Shown: in pieces, positions 34,797 to 43,119 of the stretch
How positions within the stretch are numbered: the first letter of the stretch is position 1
Layout of the letters: the number at the start of each line of letters is the position of its first letter
Origin: Planctomycetia bacterium
Lineage (GTDB): Bacteria; Planctomycetota; Planctomycetia; Pirellulales; Thermoguttaceae
Direction: 5' to 3'
NCBI GenBank assembly: GCA_030539295.1
Contig: JAUNSJ010000013.1
Location: forward strand, 36,584 to 100,583
Length of the DNA stretch: 64,000 bases
Notes under the pieces: generated by a model
Seen by the model: only the letters and a program-made list of their open reading frames with translations
What the model was told of the DNA's origin: nothing
Database searches by the model: none
Position numbers and translations under genes: made by a program

Positions 34797-36182
34797 ATGA
34801 ACCCAAATTCCGTTCTTTCCCTTCGCGACGACGTTGCTTTCGGTGTCTATGACCTTGACACAGACCAGCCGGAAGTGGCGGTTATTCAGCTCAAGACGCA
34901 TGAATTTTTCCACTTCGAAGACGACGCGGCGCGTATTATGGCTCCGCTGCTCAATGGCCAGTCGATGCCTGAGGTGCTCAATCAGATTCACGCCCGACTG
35001 GCCGAAATGAAGGCCGACGAAAACGCGTATGCGGAGGTCGGAGCCTTTCTCGACGAATTTCTGCCGAAAATTTTCGTAATCGGTGACGACGCAGCCGAAC
35101 TCGCGCCGCAAGAGCCGTCATTCAGTTCGCCGGACACGACCAACGACCCTATGGGCGAACCGCGATTTTTCGATATTTGTGACCAAAAAGACCGACTCGC
35201 ACTTGCCTGTTGTGAATTAACGTACAGTTGCCAGCTGCGATGCCAGCACTGCTACAATCCGCACCACAAGAGCAACGATATTTTAACGACTGACGAATGG
35301 CTCCGCTTTGCACGACAGGCACGCGCACTCGGCGTCCTGCGCGTAATTTTGACCGGCGGCGACCCGCTCTGCCATCCGGGTTTCTGGGAAATTGTAACGG
35401 AATTTCATCGCCTTCACATCGCCATCGACGTCTATACGAACGGTCAGGTTCTTTCGGACCCCGTACTTGCCCAGCGTCTGGCGTCGTTCCATCCGCGCAG
35501 TATTCAGTGCTCCGTTTACGCTACGTCCGCCGAAATTCACGACGCTATAACGACCGTGCCTGGCTCCTGGGCCAAGACGATCGAATGTCTGAAAAATTTC
35601 AAAAATCTGGATATTCCCATTGTCATAAAAATGCCGATCATGAAGCCGAATTTCGGCGAGCATACAAAGATGGCCGCATTCGCCAAAGGACTCGGCGCGA
35701 CCTTACAGGTCGACCTTGGCATTATCCAGAAGCTGGACGGATGTGAGGAACCGGTCCAATTGCGACTCGACGACGAGCACATGTATTCAGTGATGCAAAA
35801 TAAGGATTTATCGCTCTATCAATTTACGCAACGATTTACCGATTTGAATTCCATGCGACTCCCAGACGCCAACCCCATGTGCAATGCCGGTCACGGAGTT
35901 TTCGACGTCAGTCCAACCGGAACCGTGCTGCCATGTATTAATTTCCTCTTCCCCTTAGGCGAACTTCGTGAAAATACGCTTCAGGAAATAGCAAAAGGTG
36001 AACAGTTAAAATACGTGCGCAGTCTGGTGCGAAAAAATCGTTGCGATAAATGTCAAAAATGCGACATGGCGAGCTTTTGTGCCTTCTGTCCCGGACTCTC
36101 ACTACTCGAAAAAAACGATTACCTCGCGGATAATTCACTAAGTTGTCAGAATACACGCGTCTATCGCATGGCCGCAAAGTAA
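34797..36182 (+). CDS. Radical SAM/SPASM peptide maturase with PqqD-like N domain
   Basis: A 461-aa protein. The ATG at 34797 is preferred over 34791 because GGGGAG is then seven bases away. Residues about 5-95 resemble PqqD (SLRDDVAFGVYDLD...FFHFEDDAARIMAPLLNG...), the RiPP recognition element that binds leader peptides. The radical SAM core has C145-x3-C149-x2-C152 (SCQLRCQHC), followed by the SAM-binding GGDP (LTGGDPLCHP). The SPASM region has cysteines in NPMCNAGHGV, VLPCINF and CDKCQKCDMASFCAFC for auxiliary iron-sulfur clusters. RRE-radical SAM-SPASM enzymes typically cross-link or epimerise ribosomal peptides. A 32-aa Cys/Gly-rich peptide gene lies 128 bp downstream, the natural candidate substrate. 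Confidence 0.88.
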   Translation: MNPNSVLSLRDDVAFGVYDLDTDQPEVAVIQLKTHEFFHFEDDAARIMAPLLNGQSMPEVLNQIHARLAEMKADENAYAEVGAFLDEFLPKIFVIGDDAAELAPQEPSFSSPDTTNDPMGEPRFFDICDQKDRLALACCELTYSCQLRCQHCYNPHHKSNDILTTDEWLRFARQARALGVLRVILTGGDPLCHPGFWEIVTEFHRLHIAIDVYTNGQVLSDPVLAQRLASFHPRSIQCSVYATSAEIHDAITTVPGSWAKTIECLKNFKNLDIPIVIKMPIMKPNFGEHTKMAAFAKGLGATLQVDLGIIQKLDGCEEPVQLRLDDEHMYSVMQNKDLSLYQFTQRFTDLNSMRLPDANPMCNAGHGVFDVSPTGTVLPCINFLFPLGELRENTLQEIAKGEQLKYVRSLVRKNRCDKCQKCDMASFCAFCPGLSLLEKNDYLADNSLSCQNTRVYRMAAK

Positions 36183-36240
36183 TCGATGAATATTTTCTGT
36201 TGGCCCGGAGCGGTGGTCGTTCCGGTCAATAGAGAAACGA

Positions 36241-36279
36241 GGCCGACAGGACTCTGTTCATCGCCTGTCACGCCTTTTT
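36241..36279 (+). terminator. Hairpin terminator between maturase and peptide gene
   Basis: GACAGG (36245-36250) pairs with CCTGTC (36264-36269), extended by GGC/GCC, and is followed by TTTTT (36275-36279). Partial read-through would let the peptide gene be transcribed from the same promoter. Alternatively, the hairpin may set the ratio of the two products. Confidence 0.6.
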
Positions 36280-36310
36280 ATAACCGATGAACGCAAAGAA
36301 AGGTTCAGCA

Positions 36311-36409
36311 ATGAAACTTACCGTTAATATCTCTCGCGTTTATAACGAATCGTGTGGCTGCGGGCAGGGCAGCGAGTGTGGGCAGTATCAGGCATTCTTG
36401 TCACGTTAA
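36311..36409 (+). CDS. Candidate RiPP precursor peptide, 32 aa, Cys/Gly-rich
   Basis: ATG at 36311 with ribosome site AAAGG eight bases upstream; TAA at 36407-36409. The first 14 residues form a leader-like segment (MKLTVNISRVYNES). The C-terminal part has SCGCGQGSECGQYQ, with Cys15, Cys17 and Cys23 and five glycines. Length, Cys/Gly-rich core, position next to a PqqD-like/radical SAM/SPASM gene and a terminator just downstream all fit a modified-peptide precursor, perhaps with thioether or other cross-links. I do not recognise the sequence as a known class. The evidence is contextual; a chance short frame remains possible. Confidence 0.6.
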   Translation: MKLTVNISRVYNESCGCGQGSECGQYQAFLSR

Positions 36410-36455
36410 TTAAGATGTTCCCAATCATTCCCCCTCCGGGCCTAAGCCCGAGACA

Positions 36456-36497
36456 ATGGCGGGCCGCGAAGGCAACCGTGTTTTCGTGACCCGCCAT
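36456..36497 (+). terminator. Hairpin after the peptide gene
   Basis: ATGGCGGG (36456-36463) pairs with CCCGCCAT (36490-36497). The loop contains CGAA/TTCG, and AAAATTTATT follows. A smaller hairpin GGGC-CTAA-GCCC lies just upstream. Confidence 0.6.
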
Positions 36498-36567
36498 AAA
36501 ATTTATTGTTCCAATAATAGAGAATTTTAATTTTTATAAAAAGATTATGATAAGGAAAGGGAGAACC

Positions 36568-37245
36568 ATGTTAACAGCACCTGATTATGAATCCGCTTTG
36601 GACAAATTGCAGAATATATCGTCGACGTGTTTCTGTTTTTTGTTTGCAAATCCCAAAGACAAAATTGTACAAGATACAGTCCTTCCTTACCTTGAGGAAT
36701 TACATTTTTATACCGGAAACAATGCCAACGTTTTTTGCGCTGGTTATGGCAAGTATTGTACTGCCGATTATTCCGACGATACGACAATCACAGCGTGTAC
36801 AATTGCAAATGAAGATTGGTACTTCAGCACTAAAAAACTGATTAATTTGGCGAAGCGGATAGAAACAAGGAGCGATTATCAATGGAGATATTCCGGAAAA
36901 ACAGAGCTTTTAATTGTACCCATTCAGAAGACGGAAGGAAAATATAATTTTTGTTTTGATTCTATTGTTAGTATTAACTTTGAGGATTTAATCGAAAGGA
37001 ATCATGTTAAATTTTTCAAAACTTGTATCTATGACCTGGTTCATTTTATTCAGGATACCAAGCAAGCGGAAATCGATTTTAATAAATTTAGCACAAAAAT
37101 AAAAGGAAATTGGTGGTCTTCTATAAAATCATACGTTTGCAAAGTGATCCTGAAACTTGAAATTCAAAGTATCGGGGGGGCAATTCCAGGTTTTAACGTA
37201 ATTCTCAAAGAGAATTTTCTATCGAATAATAGTAATTTCACGTAA
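36568..37245 (+). CDS. Unknown protein, AT-rich gene
   Basis: A 225-aa protein of no family I recognise. The ATG at 36568 has GGGAG at good distance and is preferred to the upstream in-frame start at 36547. The N-terminal half has strand-like segments (CFCFLFANPKDKIVQDTVLPYLEELHF) and a cysteine/aromatic-rich middle (NVFCAGYGKYCTADYSDD). A tryptophan-rich motif GNWWSSIKSYVCKVI lies near the end. No signal peptide or membrane helix. Codon use is AT-rich compared with hisD next door, suggesting acquisition by transfer. It lies directly after the putative RiPP locus, but there is no evidence that it belongs to it. A 7-G run (37174-37180) lies near its 3' end. Confidence 0.75.
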   Translation: MLTAPDYESALDKLQNISSTCFCFLFANPKDKIVQDTVLPYLEELHFYTGNNANVFCAGYGKYCTADYSDDTTITACTIANEDWYFSTKKLINLAKRIETRSDYQWRYSGKTELLIVPIQKTEGKYNFCFDSIVSINFEDLIERNHVKFFKTCIYDLVHFIQDTKQAEIDFNKFSTKIKGNWWSSIKSYVCKVILKLEIQSIGGAIPGFNVILKENFLSNNSNFT

Positions 37246-37327
37246 CCATATCGGCAATTGGGTCCTAATGCGGAAATCGGGTTATATTCATTTATGGTAT
37301 TAGCCTGGTATAAAGCCCTTCCGTTAT

Positions 37328-38692
37328 TTATTGTTTTTCTGAACGGATATCCACGCTTTCGCGGTGTGCGGTGAGTCCTTCCATCGTGGCGAGGGTGTGA
37401 ATATCAGGGGCGATTCGAGTAAGGGCGGGCTGCGTGAAATGAATGAGACTGCCTGGACGCAGGAAGTCGTTACTGGTTAGGCCGGAGGCGAATCGCGCGG
37501 TGCCACTGGTCGGGAGGACGTGGGACGGTCCGGCGGCGTAATCGCCTACCGCGACAGGCGTGAAATTGCCGAGAAAGATCGCGCCGGCATTGGAGATTTT
37601 ATCCGCGAGCTGCTCCGCGTTGGCGGTGGCAATTTGTAAATGCTCCGGGGCAATCTGGTCGGTGAGCCGGCATGCCTCGTCTTCGTCTCTTACGAGAATA
37701 ATCGCTCCGAAATCCATAAGGGACTGCCGGGCAAGTTCGCCACGACTGACTTTACCGATCTGTTCTCCGATCGCTTTTTCCGCGGCCAGCAGGACATCTT
37801 CATTCCATCCGATTAAAATACTCGCGCCTGGCGAATGCTCCGCCTGGGCCAGAATATCGCACGCCGTATACTCCGCACGCGTCGAGTTATCGACAATAAC
37901 AACCACTTCACTCGGACCGGCAATAGAGTCAATTGCAACGGAGCCATAGACGTGCCGCTTGGCCAAGGCAACGAACAGATTGCCAGGCCCAACGATTTTA
38001 TCGACCCGCTCAATTCCTTCCACGCCATAGGCAAAGGCCGCCACGCCTTGGGCACCGCCCATTCGATAGACCTCATCAATCCCCAATTCATAGCAGGTCG
38101 CGAGCAGATCCGGGTTATAGGCACCAAACTGGGTAGGCGGGGCCATTAAGGCTATCTGCTTAACGCCGGCAACCTGAGCAGGAATGGCGGTCATAAGTAC
38201 GGTCGAAGGATACGCCGCCGCGCCGCCGGGTACGCAGATTCCCACACGCCTCAAGGGACGATAGCGTTCCATGAGCCAATATCCATCACCATCCAGCCGG
38301 ACATTCTCGTGCAAAATGGCTCGCTGAAATTCTTCTATGTTATGCCGAATATGGCGAATCGCGGTCAGAAAATCAGGCGAGGCCTGTTCGTGTGCCGCGG
38401 CCAATTCTTCCTGCGGAACCCGAATCGTTTCCCCGGTCAGCTTGGCATGATCAATTCTTCTGTTATAATCCAGGAGTGCCGAAAGTCCATTTTGGGCCAC
38501 GTCGGCACAGATTTTTTCCACAACCTGAACAGGAGTAAGGGGTTCACCGAAAATTTCGATCGTTTTGGCCTGTCCGGCTTTACTGACGACGTTGCCTTGG
38601 GGCGAAAGACGCCGGCGAAGCTCCGCCATTTGCTGACCTATATCACTTTTGCGGCTGTCGATCCAATTCATTCGAAATTCGCTTTGACTCAT
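37328..38692 (-). CDS. hisD: Histidinol dehydrogenase
   Basis: A 454-aa cytoplasmic enzyme catalysing the last two steps of histidine synthesis (histidinol to histidine, NAD-dependent, zinc enzyme). Signature regions: VGICVPGGAAAYPSTVLM, RMGGAQGVAAFAYG, VDKIVGPGN, and zinc-site motifs in AQAEHSPGA (Gln and His) and GDYAAGPSHVLPTSGTARF (Asp and His), ending in HTLATMEGLTAHRESVDIR. Length is slightly above the usual 430 aa because of an N-terminal extension. It stands alone without other his genes, as is frequent in planctomycetes. It is divergent from the zinc-ribbon protein gene at 38864. Confidence 0.95.
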   Translation of the reverse strand: MSQSEFRMNWIDSRKSDIGQQMAELRRRLSPQGNVVSKAGQAKTIEIFGEPLTPVQVVEKICADVAQNGLSALLDYNRRIDHAKLTGETIRVPQEELAAAHEQASPDFLTAIRHIRHNIEEFQRAILHENVRLDGDGYWLMERYRPLRRVGICVPGGAAAYPSTVLMTAIPAQVAGVKQIALMAPPTQFGAYNPDLLATCYELGIDEVYRMGGAQGVAAFAYGVEGIERVDKIVGPGNLFVALAKRHVYGSVAIDSIAGPSEVVVIVDNSTRAEYTACDILAQAEHSPGASILIGWNEDVLLAAEKAIGEQIGKVSRGELARQSLMDFGAIILVRDEDEACRLTDQIAPEHLQIATANAEQLADKISNAGAIFLGNFTPVAVGDYAAGPSHVLPTSGTARFASGLTSNDFLRPGSLIHFTQPALTRIAPDIHTLATMEGLTAHRESVDIRSEKQ

Positions 38693-38863
38693 GGGAAAAA
38701 ATCCTGTATAATTATTCGTTGTGCAAGCCGGAGGCCCGAGGCCCGGGTCGATTATGGCCCCCGTCTGGCTCCCGCTCCGATTATAGTTTCACCATAACCT
38801 ATAATATACCCCAATTAGCCGGTCCGACAATAGCCCTTGACTAACTAAGGGAGGACAATAACC

Positions 38864-41137
38864 ATGAAATTGAAGAGCATCGTAGAATGCACCACCTGTC
38901 AGGGACGGTTCGCCGTTGAGGACGAAGTTCTTTTCGGTCAGATTATCGCCTGTCCGCAATGTGGCAGTATGATGAACGTTCCTTATCCGAAATCCGACGA
39001 GGAAGCCGGAGAGGAAGCCGTGGCCCAGCCGCCCGATGGTGTGACCGAGCCGCCGGTCCGTGAATCGCAAGAGCCGGTCGGCGCTCCGGAAAACGCAGAC
39101 GCGCCCCCGGTCTATCAGGAGGCCCCGCCTGTTCGAACGGAAGACGGAACGCTTACTGCGGCGCAAGATGAATCTGTGCCTCCTGTTATGAATGTTCCGG
39201 AACCTTCCGCCCCTCCCCGCTGCAAGGATGAGGGACAGGCAGCGTCCGAAACCGCCGCAGAAGGCAATACATCGCCCTGGCGCGGCGTCTTGCCAATTCT
39301 CCTGGCCGGAATTACCTTGTCTCTCCTGCTGGCTGTTGTCATAACCATTGTCCGGAAAGGGGATTCGGACCACAAACAGCCCGCGGCCGGAGCGAACGTT
39401 CCCCCGACAGTAGCCGCGGAAAGCCAGGACACGGTACCAAGTGAACCGGTCGAGTCTGAACCGGCGGCATCAGCAGAACTTACTTCGGAACCAGCAGCGG
39501 AAACAACGTCTGAACCAGTGCCGGAAACGGCACCGGAAAGCGAATCAGGCGAGCCTGAAGTCTCTACACAGCCTGCGGAACAAGAGACTCCCCCGGACGA
39601 ACCAGAAGACGACGAACCTAATCTCCTCTCAGAACCCGAAGCGGAAACAACCGCAAACGCCGCGGAGACACAAACCGAGCCAGACGTTCCGTCAGAAACC
39701 GCGGACGAAACTGCCGTAACTGAAACCGTAAGCGAAACTGCCGTAACCGAAGATCAAGAGGCAAGTGAGGAGCAGGACGAAACGCTCGACGCCGATTTCC
39801 TGGCCGGTGCACGAACCAGCACATTACCAAGTCAGACGGCACTCCCGGCACTCAACGCGGAACGGCCGAAAATCGACGTCGATAAAGGACTGGCGACCGA
39901 GTTGGAATCACTCGTCTTTCGCGGTAAATCCGTGGCCTCGTCGCTTCAGCTGCTCTCGGCATTATCGGGCGTACCGGTCCTTGTGGACCTGGATTCGCTT
40001 CCCCTGATTCGCCGTTCGCTGGCAACCCGTCTCGACCTGGAGATGGGTAAGACAACCATAAATGAAGTCATAACCAAGACAGGCGAGCTACTCAACCTGA
40101 CCGTCGAACGAGGTGAGGACCGCATTCTTCTTCGCGCGGCCGACGCCGATCGAAACGACGTTCGCGAGAAGAGCTATGAGGTCGCCGACCTACTGGACAC
40201 GCAGGCCGCAGAGGATGTCCCGGTCGATTGCATTCTGTCGAACAAAATCAGGAGTACCGAACTGACGCGAATTATTACGGACCTGATCTGCCCGGAAAGC
40301 TGGGAGTCGCGAGGCGGCAAGGGCAGTCTGACCTGCGAGGGGACCAACTTAACGGCGCGACAGACGCCTCTGGTCCTGCGCCAGATTGACCTGTTTCTGG
40401 AGCAGATTCGCGGCCTGCGGCAATTGCCGCCGGTATTCACTTTTTCGCCGGAAGAACTCATTCCGGAAGTGCTCGGCCGGGAACATCTTGCCGAGAAGGT
40501 CACCATTCAATACGTGGAACCTGTCCCACTTTCAACAATTTTGGATCTTTTGGCAAAAACAGGCTCACTGGAATTTTTGATCGACTACGCTTCTTTGGCC
40601 GACGCCGGAATTCGGATGGAAACGCCCGCTGTCGTCCGGGTAAACAATGGCAGTCTTGCCCATGTTCTGGATACCCTGCTTGAACCGTTGGGGCTGTCCT
40701 ACATAATTATTTCGGGCAATATTATCGAGATTACATCGAAGGAAACGGCGTCAGAATACACAACGGTAGAAATTCATTTATTTGCAATGCCTGGCAGTGC
40801 CCCGACCAGTCGCGAGAAGGGAGCGGAACTCCTGCACGTACTTCGGACGGAAGTCTGTCCGGAAAGCTGGCAGCAGGAGACAGGTCAGGATAACGCGGTC
40901 GATTCGCAACTTCTGGCTCCCACCGTTAAAACTGGCGGTCAAGCCTGGTGCGACCCGGTCAGCGGATGTCTTATTGTCCGACAGAGCGAAGAAGTCCAAC
41001 GCGCTATTAGTGCCTGGCTCAAGCAACCGGAAGACGTCTCTGCCGAACCAGCTGTCGGAGAAGAGTCGAAAGAACCCACACCCGAGGATCAACAGGAAGA
41101 CAACACGCAACAGGAAGACGACGAACAAGAGCAATGA
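38864..41137 (+). CDS. Zinc-ribbon membrane protein with secretin N-like periplasmic region
   Basis: A 757-aa protein. Residues 9-33 form a zinc ribbon (CTTC...CPQC). A proline/acid-rich region follows, then one transmembrane helix (about 141-163, LPILLAGITLSLLLAVVITIV), then about 150 residues very rich in Glu, Pro, Thr and Ser. The C-terminal half (about 345-720) contains STN/secretin-N-like modules (GKSVASSLQLLSALSGVPVLVDLDSLP and PLSTILDLLAKTGSLEFLIDYASL). It ends in an acidic tail. The combination suggests a cytoplasmic sensor or anchor linked to a periplasmic domain; role unknown. A hairpin CCCTT/AAGGG overlaps the ribosome site (GGGAGG). It overlaps the HAD gene by ATGA. Confidence 0.75.
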   Translation: MKLKSIVECTTCQGRFAVEDEVLFGQIIACPQCGSMMNVPYPKSDEEAGEEAVAQPPDGVTEPPVRESQEPVGAPENADAPPVYQEAPPVRTEDGTLTAAQDESVPPVMNVPEPSAPPRCKDEGQAASETAAEGNTSPWRGVLPILLAGITLSLLLAVVITIVRKGDSDHKQPAAGANVPPTVAAESQDTVPSEPVESEPAASAELTSEPAAETTSEPVPETAPESESGEPEVSTQPAEQETPPDEPEDDEPNLLSEPEAETTANAAETQTEPDVPSETADETAVTETVSETAVTEDQEASEEQDETLDADFLAGARTSTLPSQTALPALNAERPKIDVDKGLATELESLVFRGKSVASSLQLLSALSGVPVLVDLDSLPLIRRSLATRLDLEMGKTTINEVITKTGELLNLTVERGEDRILLRAADADRNDVREKSYEVADLLDTQAAEDVPVDCILSNKIRSTELTRIITDLICPESWESRGGKGSLTCEGTNLTARQTPLVLRQIDLFLEQIRGLRQLPPVFTFSPEELIPEVLGREHLAEKVTIQYVEPVPLSTILDLLAKTGSLEFLIDYASLADAGIRMETPAVVRVNNGSLAHVLDTLLEPLGLSYIIISGNIIEITSKETASEYTTVEIHLFAMPGSAPTSREKGAELLHVLRTEVCPESWQQETGQDNAVDSQLLAPTVKTGGQAWCDPVSGCLIVRQSEEVQRAISAWLKQPEDVSAEPAVGEESKEPTPEDQQEDNTQQEDDEQEQ

Positions 41138-41823
41138 ATACAATAAAAGAGAATCGCAAAGGCGTTATATTTGACATGGACGGCGTTCTGGTCGACAGTA
41201 ATCCCGCCCACTTTGAAAGCTGGGTTATTGCCGCAAAGAAAGAGGGCGTTGAGTTTACCCGTGAGCTGTTTCAGCGGACCTTTGGTCAGACGTCGCGCGC
41301 TATTGTCGCGAACAACTGGCCCTATCCGGTAACAGAGGCGGATATCGCGAGAATCGACAAGTATAAGGAAGACCTGTATCGTGAACTGGCGCCCGGACGC
41401 GTAAAGGCCATGCCCGGCGCGGTCGAACTCGTGCAACGGTTACACCGCGAAGGCTACGGCGTTGCCGTTGGGTCCTCCGGGCCAGCAATAAACGTTGAAT
41501 TCATGGTCGACCTGATTGGAATACGGCCCTACCTTGACACCATTGTCTCCGGAACGGATGTAGCTGAAGGCAAGCCGTCTCCCGCCATCTTTCTGACCGC
41601 CGCAAATCGCATGGCTATTGCCCCGGAACTCTGTCTTATTATTGACGATTCTGAAAGTGGCATAACCGCCGGCGCGCGTGCGAACATGGCCGTCGTTGGC
41701 TTCTACAGCAGTGGGCACTGCGATTACGAATACGAACTGGCCAACCTCATTATACGCGACTGGTCGGAATTGCCTCCGGAACGCATTAACGAGTTGATTG
41801 ACTTGCACAGCGCTGGCGAATAA
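41134..41823 (+). CDS. HAD-superfamily phosphatase, beta-phosphoglucomutase/phosphoglycolate phosphatase-like
   Basis: A 229-aa cytoplasmic hydrolase. Motif I is FDMDGVLVDS (nucleophile Asp14, acid Asp16), motif II is VGSSGP, motif III is the lysine in EGKPSPAIF, and motif IV is LIIDDSESGITAG. A helical cap lies between motifs I and II (subclass IA). Such enzymes dephosphorylate small sugar phosphates; the substrate cannot be read from sequence. The start overlaps the stop of the preceding gene by four bases, indicating translational coupling. Confidence 0.88.
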   Translation: MNTIKENRKGVIFDMDGVLVDSNPAHFESWVIAAKKEGVEFTRELFQRTFGQTSRAIVANNWPYPVTEADIARIDKYKEDLYRELAPGRVKAMPGAVELVQRLHREGYGVAVGSSGPAINVEFMVDLIGIRPYLDTIVSGTDVAEGKPSPAIFLTAANRMAIAPELCLIIDDSESGITAGARANMAVVGFYSSGHCDYEYELANLIIRDWSELPPERINELIDLHSAGE

Positions 41824-41892
41824 TTTTTCAAAAACATAAAATTACAAATATTTGCAATATAGCAAAAATATTTTTAAAGAGGAAAAAATAAA

Positions 41893-43119
41893 ATGGAAAC
41901 CGCTCTGGACCGCTTTTTGCGTTACGTGGCCCTGGATACAACGTCGCATGAAGAGTCGTTATCGACTCCAAGTACACCCGGTCAGTTCGACCTGGCCCAT
42001 CTGCTCGTTGACGAACTTCATGCGCTGGGTCTGACCGACGCGGCCGTCGATTCCAACTGTTACGTTATGGCAACTCTGCCGGCCACGTCTCCGCAGCTTG
42101 CCGAGCAGCCGGTTATGGGCTGGATTGCGCACCTGGACACATCGGAATCGTCGAGTGGAAAAAACATTCGGCCCCGCCGTCTGCTCTATACCGGTGGCGA
42201 TATTGCCCTGAACGAAAAGACCATACTTCGGGAGGACGCGAATTTACGCCAGCATACAGGCGAAGAAATCCTCGTAACCGACGGTACGACTCTGCTCGGG
42301 GCCGACGACAAGGCAGGCATCGCCGCAATTATGACCGCGCTGGACATGCTTCAGAGTTCTGACGCCGAGCACACGACGATTCGCGTTGCGTTTACGCCCG
42401 ATGAGGAACTCGGACGCGGGACCGACCATTTCAATCAGGAGCTTTTTAACGCGGAGTACGCCTATACGGTGGACGGACCTGGCTGCGGCATTATGAACTG
42501 CGAAACGTTCACGGCCGATCGGGCCGAACTCGTCTTACACGGTATGGATACGCACCCGGGAACGGCAAAGGATATGATGAAGCACGCCTCGCTTGCGCTG
42601 TCAAGTCTTTTATCGAAACTGCCGCACGATCGCCGCGCGGAAACGACTTCCGGACGTGAGCCCTTTATTCATCTGCTCTCCATGTCCGGCGACGTCAACG
42701 AAGCCAAAGCAAGTTTTATCCTGCGCGCGTTCGATGAGCCGGAACGTAACGAAAACAAAAAAATCTTGCAACAGGCATTTGATACGACCCTGGCCGAAGC
42801 CGGAGTCACCGGCACGCTGGAGATTCACGAACAGTACAGGAACATGAAGCCATTCCTTGCGCGTTATCCGGAAGTGACAACGCATTTGGAAGAAGCGGTT
42901 CGGCGGCTGGGTCTGGTCCCGAAATGGGAACTGGTGCGTGGCGGTACGGACGGTGCGCGATTGAGCGAGCAAGGACTGCCGACTCCGAATCTGTTCTATG
43001 GTGGTTATAATCCGCACGGCGTTACTGAATGGCTGGCCGTGGAAGGACTGAATAAGTCGGCCTGCATTTTACGCGAGTTGGCGCTCATTGCGGCCAGTGC
43101 GCCATCGAATGAGAAATGA
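41893..43119 (+). CDS. pepT: Peptidase T (tripeptidase, M20B)
   Basis: A 408-aa zinc aminotripeptidase. Metal-binding and catalytic motifs are visible: AHLDTSESSSG (His, Asp), LLGADDKAGIAAI (bridging Asp), TPDEELGRG (Glu pair), YTVDGPGCG (Asp) and the C-terminal FYGGYNPHG (His). The length matches the family. AAGAGG precedes the ATG. The last 51 bases overlap the end of the giant protein gene on the opposite strand, so the two genes share coding sequence tail to tail. Confidence 0.94.
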   Translation: METALDRFLRYVALDTTSHEESLSTPSTPGQFDLAHLLVDELHALGLTDAAVDSNCYVMATLPATSPQLAEQPVMGWIAHLDTSESSSGKNIRPRRLLYTGGDIALNEKTILREDANLRQHTGEEILVTDGTTLLGADDKAGIAAIMTALDMLQSSDAEHTTIRVAFTPDEELGRGTDHFNQELFNAEYAYTVDGPGCGIMNCETFTADRAELVLHGMDTHPGTAKDMMKHASLALSSLLSKLPHDRRAETTSGREPFIHLLSMSGDVNEAKASFILRAFDEPERNENKKILQQAFDTTLAEAGVTGTLEIHEQYRNMKPFLARYPEVTTHLEEAVRRLGLVPKWELVRGGTDGARLSEQGLPTPNLFYGGYNPHGVTEWLAVEGLNKSACILRELALIAASAPSNEK

